Shown piece after piece: positions 58,248 to 64,000 of a DNA stretch of 64,000 nucleotides (the first letter of the stretch is position 1; every line of letters starts with the position of its first letter). A program made the position numbers and the translations under genes. The notes beneath the pieces are model-generated. The model saw only the letters and a list, made by a program, of their open reading frames with translations. It was not told the DNA's origin and made no database searches. Source of the stretch: Pseudohalioglobus sediminis (GTDB lineage: Bacteria; Pseudomonadota; Gammaproteobacteria; Pseudomonadales; Halieaceae); assembly GCF_008370495.1 (NCBI RefSeq), contig NZ_VTUX01000003.1, positions 1 through 64,000 on the forward strand, written 5' to 3'.

Positions 58248-58739
58248 ATGGGCGTAATAAGAGACCTGTTTTTGAGTTTGATGCTATCGCTGGCACCGAT
58301 GGCCAATGCACTTTCCGACCAGGGTGATGCAGCGAACTTCACACTGAAAAGCGCAAACGGTGAAAATATCCGTCTCAGCGAATTGCGCGGCGAAGTCGTG
58401 CTGATTAACTTCTGGGCTTCCTGGTGTGGGCCCTGCCGACAGGAAATGCCGGAACTGGCTGCATTACAGCAAAGATATCGACATCTCGGCTTTACCGTGC
58501 TGGGTATCAATGTTGAGCAGGATCGCGCCAGCGCCGAACGTGTGCTGCGCGATCTTGGCGTGAACTTCCCTATCCTTTTCGATGACGAAAACACTGTCAG
58601 CGAACTCTACGATGTGGATGCCATGCCGGTGACCGTACTGGTGGATCGCGGTGGCGACATCCGCTACACCCACAAGGGTTACAAGCCTGGCTATGAAGCG
58701 CTTTATGAGCAACAGGTCCGACAGTTGGTCAAGGAGTAG
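58248..58739 (+). CDS. TlpA-family thioredoxin
   Basis: 163 residues: signal peptide, thioredoxin fold with active site WC60GPC63, INVEQDRASAERVLRDLGVNFPILFD and the cis-proline region AMPVTVLVD. Periplasmic thiol:disulfide exchange, perhaps to keep haem-binding or DUF4266 cysteines reduced. Third-from-last in the plus-strand operon. Confidence 0.92.
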   Translation: MGVIRDLFLSLMLSLAPMANALSDQGDAANFTLKSANGENIRLSELRGEVVLINFWASWCGPCRQEMPELAALQQRYRHLGFTVLGINVEQDRASAERVLRDLGVNFPILFDDENTVSELYDVDAMPVTVLVDRGGDIRYTHKGYKPGYEALYEQQVRQLVKE

Positions 58740-58742
58740 AAC

Positions 58743-58967
58743 ATGAAACGCGCGCGTCTATTGTGGCTGCCGCCCCTGCTACTGGTGACTGCCGGCTGCG
58801 CCGTGGAGCCCTGGGTCAAGCCCTACGAGCGTCAGCACATGGCAGAAGCCATCATGCGTTTCGACCGCGATCCTGTGGCGGGCGCCTACACCAGACACGT
58901 TTACCAGGCGCGCGAAGGCGCCCGGGGCGCCGAGGGCGGCGCGGGGGTGGGTTGTGGCTGCAACTAA
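58743..58967 (+). CDS. DUF4266 lipoprotein
   Basis: 74 residues: lipobox TAGC (C19), WVKPYERQHMAEAIMRFDRDP and a C-terminal GVGCGCN. Function unknown; the family occurs with DUF3570, TlpA and ApbE genes. The two C-terminal Cys suggest metal or thiol chemistry. Starts four bases after tlpA and overlaps DUF3570 by 14 nt. Confidence 0.9.
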   Translation: MKRARLLWLPPLLLVTAGCAVEPWVKPYERQHMAEAIMRFDRDPVAGAYTRHVYQAREGARGAEGGAGVGCGCN

Positions 58968-60132
58968 CCAGCGTCGTGCTGTACTGCTGCGGGCGAGCCT
59001 GTTGCTGCTCGCCAGCGCGCTTTCTTCAGCACAGCAAGCCAACGCGGCAACCCTGCCCGAAGAGCGGGCCGATGCCATGTACCACCGCTACGATGGTGGC
59101 GGCGTGACTGTCGATGGACCGTCGCTGCTGGTGAGGAAGAATTTCAAGGAGACGGTCTCGCTCAGTGGCAACTACTACGTCGACAACATCAGTAGCGCCT
59201 CAATCGATGTCATCACTTCGGGCGCGAGCAAATACAGTGAAGAACGCACGGAGTATTCACTAGCCGGTGATTACCTGTACGGCAAGTCCATACTCAGCGC
59301 GGGTGTCACCTATAGCGATGAGAGTGACTACCAGGCCAGCACCTACAGCCTCGGAGTGAGCCAGGACTTTTTCGGCGACCTGACCACGCTCAGTTTCGGC
59401 TACGCACTTGGCCAGGATGACGTATCACAGAACGGCAACGACGACTTTGAGGAAGAAATCGACCGGCACAGTTTTCGCGTTGGCATCAGCCAGATAGTGA
59501 CACCCCGCTTACTACTGGCCGCCAACTACGAGTTGATTACAGATGAGGGCTATTTGAATAATCCCTATCGCAGCTATCGTTACCTCAGCGACCCGCTGGA
59601 CCCCGCAGCAGGCTTCCAGTTCGCCCGCGAGGTCTACCCCAGCACACGCACCTCCGATGCCGCCTCCCTGCAACTGCGCTACCGTCTGCCCTGGGAAGCT
59701 GCTGTCGGTGGCCAGTACCGTTTTTTCACCGACGACTGGGGTATTGATGCGCATACAATCCTGGTTAGCTACACCCATGTCCTGTACGAACACTGGACGC
59801 TGGACTTCCAGTACCGCTGGTACAGCCAGGGCCAGGCCGACTTTTACCAGGACCTGTTCCTGTTCCCGTCGCAGGATGAGAAGGATTACCGGGCCAGGGA
59901 CAAGGAGATGAGCGAATTCAGCGACCAGACCCTGTCATTTTACCTGAGTTATCAAAGACCGCTGAGCTGGCGGTATGCCTATAAAGCCGGCATCAGTCTG
60001 CAATATGATCGCATCGCTTTCGACTACGACAATTTCAGCGACCTGACGGAGGAAGGTTTCCTGCCTGGAGACGAACCGAACTACAGCTTTGACGCCGACG
60101 TATACAAGATCCTGTTCACTCTTTGGTACTGA
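58954..60132 (+). CDS. DUF3570 outer-membrane protein
   Basis: 392 residues: signal peptide, then alternating beta strands throughout (KETVSLSGNYYVDNISSASIDVITSGASKYSEERTEYS; YKILFTLWY at the end), consistent with a barrel of 16 or so strands. DUF3570 is of unknown function and nearly always next to DUF4266. GTG 58954 start. Its 3' end overlaps the convergent apbE end by 17 bp. Confidence 0.9.
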   Translation: MAATNQRRAVLLRASLLLLASALSSAQQANAATLPEERADAMYHRYDGGGVTVDGPSLLVRKNFKETVSLSGNYYVDNISSASIDVITSGASKYSEERTEYSLAGDYLYGKSILSAGVTYSDESDYQASTYSLGVSQDFFGDLTTLSFGYALGQDDVSQNGNDDFEEEIDRHSFRVGISQIVTPRLLLAANYELITDEGYLNNPYRSYRYLSDPLDPAAGFQFAREVYPSTRTSDAASLQLRYRLPWEAAVGGQYRFFTDDWGIDAHTILVSYTHVLYEHWTLDFQYRWYSQGQADFYQDLFLFPSQDEKDYRARDKEMSEFSDQTLSFYLSYQRPLSWRYAYKAGISLQYDRIAFDYDNFSDLTEEGFLPGDEPNYSFDADVYKILFTLWY

Positions 60133-61114
60133 GCAACAACTCCGCGGAGTAATGCAAGCGACCCTGGCCGTCTACGATGATCGCGTCCACGCCCGGGAGC
60201 CGGTTCACCAGCGCCAGGCCACGCTCCACGCCGAGGACGAAAACGGTGGTGGACAGGGCATCGCTGTCGATGGCCTGTGCAGCGATGATACTGGCGCTCA
60301 GCACAGCACGGGCTGAATCACCAGTCGCCGGATCGAGAATGTGGTGATAGCGCACGCCATCGCGCTCAAAGTAACGCTCGTAATCTCCGGAAGTGGATAT
60401 TGCCGTGTTGCTGAGCGGGATGATGGCGACGTAATCGTCTTGCTGCCGCGGGTGGCGTATGCCTACCATACGCGGGCGCTCGCCCAGATCACCCAGCATG
60501 CGGCTATCGCCCCCGGCACTGACCACAGCCGCTTCGACGCCCGCGGCCCGCAATATATCTATACCCCGATCCACCGCGAAGCCCTTGGCGATACCTCCGA
60601 AATCCAGCGCCATCCCCGGACGCAGGAAGCGTACAGTGGCGGCCTGCGTATCCAGTTCCACTGACCGATAGTCTATCGCGCGCACGCCCTCCTCGCGTTC
60701 AGCTTTCGAGGGCGTTCGGCCGCGCCGGAAGTCGTAGTACTGCGATGCGGCGGCAAAACTGACGTCAAAAGCACCACCACTGAGCCGAGAGTAGTACAGC
60801 GCGCGCTCGAGCACTGCCACCATCTCCGCAGGCACGCTCACCGGACCTGCAAACGCGTCCCGGTTGACCCTGGCCAGCACACTTTCTTCATTCCAGGGAT
60901 TCATCATCAGGTCAAGCCGGTGAAACTCGGTAAAAACCGCCTCCAGGAGGGCCTCTCCCTCTCCTGCCCCGGGTTCCATGAGTTCCACGGTGATCTCGGT
61001 GCCCATGAGTGCGCGGGTATCCTGCAACCACTGGGCATGGCCAAGGACTGGCAGCAACGCGATCACAACGAGGGCAAAAAGTTGGCTCAGCGAAAAAGAC
61101 GGAGTGACACACAT
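60116..61114 (-). CDS. apbE: FAD:protein FMN transferase
   Basis: 332 residues: signal peptide (FALVVIALLPVLGHAQ), LDFGGIAKGFAVDRG, SAGGDSRMLG, and HHILDPATGDSARAV, the metal and FAD site. It attaches FMN to Ser/Thr of exported redox proteins. No copy of the usual DgxsGAT flavinylation motif was noticed in the neighbouring proteins, so the target may be elsewhere. Convergent with the DUF3570 gene. Confidence 0.93.
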   Translation of the reverse strand: MCVTPSFSLSQLFALVVIALLPVLGHAQWLQDTRALMGTEITVELMEPGAGEGEALLEAVFTEFHRLDLMMNPWNEESVLARVNRDAFAGPVSVPAEMVAVLERALYYSRLSGGAFDVSFAAASQYYDFRRGRTPSKAEREEGVRAIDYRSVELDTQAATVRFLRPGMALDFGGIAKGFAVDRGIDILRAAGVEAAVVSAGGDSRMLGDLGERPRMVGIRHPRQQDDYVAIIPLSNTAISTSGDYERYFERDGVRYHHILDPATGDSARAVLSASIIAAQAIDSDALSTTVFVLGVERGLALVNRLPGVDAIIVDGQGRLHYSAELLLSTKE

Positions 61115-61212
61115 AGTTAGTTACTATCAGCGAAAAACCGCATATTTCAAACGTTTTTTATGGAAAAAGCGCCGGGAGACCCCTAAATTCTGTGAGTGAT
61201 AAGGTTCCATGG

Positions 61213-62496
61213 ATGGCCTGTAAATGGACTGCAGAACTGATGAAGTGCTTTGACCTGACCTTCAAGGGCGATATTTTACCCGGATTCGATCCTGATCAGG
61301 TTCGGGCAAACCTGGCTGAACTCTTCCAGATCAACGATCCGTTGGTGCTGGACGAACTGTTCTCTGGCGACGCCTTTATATTGCGCAGCAACCTCGACCG
61401 CAAGGCAGCGGCTGACTACTTCCGGAAAATGTCTGAGCGCGGCGGCAAGGCCGAACTGGTCACCCGCGTGGTTTCTGAGCTATCCAGCCCGGAACCGGAA
61501 GCTACTGCGGCTGCAATGGGCGCTGAGCCGGGCCCGGTGAGTGGGTCTACAGAGGGTATGAGCCCCCCTGCTGATCCGCTACTGCCGGTGATGGACGACA
61601 CACCGGCTGGCGATGTGAATACACTTGAGCTCGTGGAGCAGAGCAGTCCGGAGCCCTCAACGCCAAGCGCGGATGAAGTGATCCAGCGCCTGCAGCAGTT
61701 ACAACAGGAAGCACAGGCTGTCCACGACGACAAGCTCGAGCAATTGCAAACCCTGCAAGAGGAAATCAAACAGCAAACCGCGGAGCAGCTTGAGTCAATC
61801 AAGCAGCGTCGGGCACAGGTGCTGCTTGAGGCCGAGGACACAAAAACACAGCTCAAGGACCTGGAGCAGGAAAAAGAGCGACTTTTTACCGAGCAAATTG
61901 ACCGTATCACAGAACAGGAGCGCGCATTAAGCGACACACTGGAACAGGCCATCTCCAGCCTGGCAACGGAGCATTCACAGCGGTGCGAAGCGGCGAGGTT
62001 GTCCTGCGATGAACTGCAGGCAAAGCGGCAGCAGTGCCGGGATGATGCGGCCAGGGAAATTGCCTCACTAGAGGCGAGGATTGCCGCCATCCGCAAGCAG
62101 TGCGAACAGGACGTCGACAGCATGGATCGCCTGTTGACCGAAAAAGAACAGGACATACAGGAAATCGAGCAGGGGTTCAGCGCGCGCGAGCAAGAGCTCA
62201 AGGCCGAGCACCAGAGCGAATTGGAAACATTCAGCGCCCGGAGAGAAGAACATACCCGCGAATTTCGATCGGAGCAGGAACAGCTGCGCCAGCGTCAACT
62301 AGAGCAGGAAATCGAGCACGAAGAAATGCTGACCGGGCTGTGGGAAGAAGAGGAAAAGCAGCAGCACCAGGCCCAGGCACGTCTGCAACAGCTGGAGATC
62401 ACCCGCAAGCGACACCAGCGTTCTCTGGAGCAAAGACTGGACAGGCTGCGCAAGGAAGAGGAAAAAGTCGGCCGGGGCGAACTCTCGCTTACCTGA
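61213..62496 (+). CDS. Coiled-coil protein with a small N-terminal domain, unknown
   Basis: About 427 residues. Residues 12-85 (FDLTFKGDILPGFDPDQVRANLAELFQINDPLVLDELFSGDAFILRSNLDRKAAADYFRKM) resemble a small domain found at the N-terminus of several gammaproteobacterial proteins; residues 85-150 are low complexity; 155-420 are an almost unbroken Gln/Glu/Arg/Lys coiled coil. No membrane segment or signal peptide is visible. ATG 61213 follows AAGG; GTG 61192 and ATG 61240 are alternatives. Confidence 0.8.
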   Translation: MACKWTAELMKCFDLTFKGDILPGFDPDQVRANLAELFQINDPLVLDELFSGDAFILRSNLDRKAAADYFRKMSERGGKAELVTRVVSELSSPEPEATAAAMGAEPGPVSGSTEGMSPPADPLLPVMDDTPAGDVNTLELVEQSSPEPSTPSADEVIQRLQQLQQEAQAVHDDKLEQLQTLQEEIKQQTAEQLESIKQRRAQVLLEAEDTKTQLKDLEQEKERLFTEQIDRITEQERALSDTLEQAISSLATEHSQRCEAARLSCDELQAKRQQCRDDAAREIASLEARIAAIRKQCEQDVDSMDRLLTEKEQDIQEIEQGFSAREQELKAEHQSELETFSARREEHTREFRSEQEQLRQRQLEQEIEHEEMLTGLWEEEEKQQHQAQARLQQLEITRKRHQRSLEQRLDRLRKEEEKVGRGELSLT

Positions 62497-62585
62497 TCCC
62501 GTTCTCGTTAGAGCTCGCAGTCACCAGCTGCCGCCGGCTGCAGAAAGGGCACGCTACAGGCTGCCCCGATTTACGCTTTTAACGG

Positions 62586-62609
62586 ACACCGAAAGCCAGC
62601 GCCCGGTGT
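62586..62609. terminator. Weak hairpin between convergent genes
   Basis: ACACCG (62586-62591) pairs with CGGTGT (62604-62609) around a 12-base loop and is followed by TTTATT on the plus strand. Possible terminator for the coiled-coil gene, and on the other strand for DUF3144. Confidence 0.35.
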
Positions 62610-62873
62610 TTATTCGGCGCTGCCCGACTCCGCCTGACGCGATGCCTGCACCTGTTCCATCTGGTGACGGTAGGCATCTACAATTTTGTCTACACCCGAT
62701 GGATTCAGGCCGCCGGTGTTACCCACCGCCACGTAGGTTGAGTACACAGCGGAGGCGGACATCAATGCAGCGGAGACCACGTGGGTGCCTACGCCCTCCT
62801 CCTTCATCTTGTTGCCGAGTTCAATGAAGCGGTTCATGCACTCGTGATGGTTTTCTGCGTCGGACTTGGCCAT
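62610..62873 (-). CDS. DUF3144 protein
   Basis: 87 residues, small conserved helical protein (CMNRFIELGNKMKEEGVGTHVVSAALMSASAVYSTYVAVGNTGGLNPSGVDKIVDAYRHQMEQVQ). Function unknown. ATG 62873 has GGGAG eight bases upstream; the longer open frame to 62975 has no support. Monocistronic. Confidence 0.9.
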   Translation of the reverse strand: MAKSDAENHHECMNRFIELGNKMKEEGVGTHVVSAALMSASAVYSTYVAVGNTGGLNPSGVDKIVDAYRHQMEQVQASRQAESGSAE

Positions 62874-62990
62874 GATAATTCTCCCTGTAAACCAATGCTG
62901 ATCAAAGCCGGCGATTCTAGCATTTTCGTCAGCCTCCTGCCGAGGCCGGCAGCCCCAAGCTGGCATCACACACAAAGCATCGAGGAAACG

Positions 62991-63761
62991 TCAGTTTCCA
63001 GCTTCTGTCTCCCGCTGCGGCCCCGCAGGCCCCTCGCGTTCGAAGGCACCCGAGCGCAGGAAGTTCACCGCCTGCGCCATAACCGATGTGTCCCAGATCA
63101 TGAAAGTATGCAAGACCGGCATCTCCAGAAAGTCGAGCATACCTGGCACTACCGTTTCTGCTACCGAAACCGTACCGTCGCTGGGGCGATCAGGAAACCC
63201 GGGTAGCAATGTCCTGTTGCGTAAATTACCGGCAATCACTCCCAGTTGAAACGTTACTGGCCCAAGGCGCCGGCTGAGCGAGTCACTACCCGTACCCAAC
63301 TGCTCCAGCACCCTCGTCTCCAGCAGCCCGAATAGATCAAATTCGCTCCAGTACTCAGCAACCTGGCTGCCCTGATTGGGTGGCCCAAGCATGACCACGC
63401 GGGTCTCTTGAGGTAGCGCATGCATGGATGCGTACTGCCGAACCAGTATTCCCCCCATGGAATGGGCAACAAAATGCACCCGTTCAAAACCCATTGAATG
63501 ACACACTCGCAGCCCGTCGCCCACAACCTCCTCGGAGAGTTCTTCAATCGGTGTGCTGAATGAGCGGTAACTTTCGTTGACGGTAGCGTAGCCCTCGTTT
63601 TCGAGATACCACTCCAGCGGCTTCATCGCGGCCGCACTGCGAAATAGTCCGTGCAGCAAGACCACACAGGCCTGTTCACGTTCCGTTGACGGTTGCGCCC
63701 AAACCACACCAGTAACGAGCGCGCCGCAAAGGGCGACAGGTAAGAGTAAATTGCGCATCAT
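62991..63761 (-). CDS. Secreted lipase-like alpha/beta hydrolase
   Basis: 256 residues: signal peptide (LLLPVALCGALVTGVVWAQ), oxyanion HGLFRS, nucleophile elbow AHSMGG with LVRQYA, PPNQGSQVA as in triacylglycerol lipases of the PGAP1/LipA type, and a possible catalytic His at HTFMIW. Periplasmic or extracellular esterase; substrate unknown. Confidence 0.87.
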   Translation of the reverse strand: MMRNLLLPVALCGALVTGVVWAQPSTEREQACVVLLHGLFRSAAAMKPLEWYLENEGYATVNESYRSFSTPIEELSEEVVGDGLRVCHSMGFERVHFVAHSMGGILVRQYASMHALPQETRVVMLGPPNQGSQVAEYWSEFDLFGLLETRVLEQLGTGSDSLSRRLGPVTFQLGVIAGNLRNRTLLPGFPDRPSDGTVSVAETVVPGMLDFLEMPVLHTFMIWDTSVMAQAVNFLRSGAFEREGPAGPQRETEAGN

Positions 63762-63923
63762 AGGGAGAATAATGGACGCTTCGAGCGTCGTTGGCCAACA
63801 GTCGCACGGTGCACGGAATTTGCCATGGTACCCCCTCCCGGAACGGTAAATTTTGCTATTATGTCGCAGTTTCGTGGTTCAACACTTTAACGCCATAATC
63901 AGGCTACTCCCGGATACCGTCAG

Positions 63924-64000
63924 ATGAAATGGCCGGCATACACGGTTCACCTGTCTTGCGCTCTTATGATGGCGGGTACAACAGCACCCGCCTTTTCCGC
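63924..64000 (+). CDS. Exported protein, N-terminus only (runs off the window)
   Basis: The first 25 codons after ATG 63924 read MKWPAYTVHLSCALMM..APAFS, a signal peptide with basic n-region. An extended -10 (TGCTATTAT at 63854-63862) lies upstream in the 63762-63923 gap, which otherwise holds nothing I can identify. The product cannot be named. Confidence 0.6.
   Translation, partial: MKWPAYTVHLSCALMMAGTTAPAFS

Overview
The window looks like a chromosomal segment of a GC-rich marine gammaproteobacterium. The rpsP-rimM-trmD-rplS operon, ffh next to a ypjD-type gene and a CorC/HlyC-type transporter, queA-tgt, and large numbers of TonB-dependent receptors and acyl-CoA catabolic genes together suggest a Halieaceae-like (OM60/NOR5) oligotroph. 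That placement is an inference from gene content; there is no rRNA here to test it.

Layout. (1) 1-10.6 kb is housekeeping: the ribosomal operon (minus strand), ffh (minus), a CcsA-like membrane protein and a CorC/HlyC-type transporter (plus), then a six-gene overlapping minus-strand operon queA-tgt-Nif3-like-Nudix-gamma carbonic anhydrase-DUF1289, a small acidic-tailed protein and tRNA-Leu(CAA). (2) 10.65-39.1 kb is a catabolic cluster with two TonB-dependent receptors, two periplasmic quinohaemoproteins, a Rieske oxygenase, a Baeyer-Villiger monooxygenase (BVMO), a luciferase-like oxidoreductase, two acyl-CoA synthetases, three SDRs, three SnoaL-like proteins, an APH-type kinase with an ACAD10/11-type dehydrogenase, and a MaoC pair with a cysteine-less thiolase-like protein and a DUF35 protein. 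Two TetR genes and two families of palindromic operator-like sites tie the cluster together. The set reads as: oxidise an alcohol, hydroxylate or Baeyer-Villiger-oxidise a cyclic ketone, open the lactone, activate with CoA, then remove the hydroxyl by phosphorylation and elimination, with a separate hydration/retro-aldol branch like steroid side-chain removal. The substrate is not known; an alicyclic, terpenoid or steroid-like compound is a guess.

(3) 39.5-60.1 kb is the most unusual region: two divergent operons from one 235-bp intergenic region. The minus-strand operon (12 genes) encodes two haem-motif proteins (one a LamG lipoprotein), a Tat-exported DUF1501-like protein, a small secreted protein, three TPR proteins (two lipoproteins), a further small secreted protein, one TolQ/ExbB-like and two ExbD-like proteins, and an AgmX/PglI (TonB-like) protein. 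The plus-strand operon encodes an HzsA-related lipoprotein with two haem motifs, an SH3/beta-barrel protein, a second outer-membrane barrel, a TlpA thioredoxin, a DUF4266 lipoprotein and a DUF3570 protein; apbE follows convergently. One TolQ-like plus two TolR-like plus AgmX plus TPR lipoproteins plus barrels is the parts list of the Myxococcus Agl-Glt/Nfs envelope motor, here joined to a cytochrome/flavinylation set. I regard this as the best candidate for an undescribed system.

(4) 61.2-64 kb holds a coiled-coil protein of unknown function, a DUF3144 protein, a secreted lipase-like hydrolase and the first 25 codons of an exported protein running off the right edge. No CRISPR array, insertion sequence, integrase or rRNA was seen.
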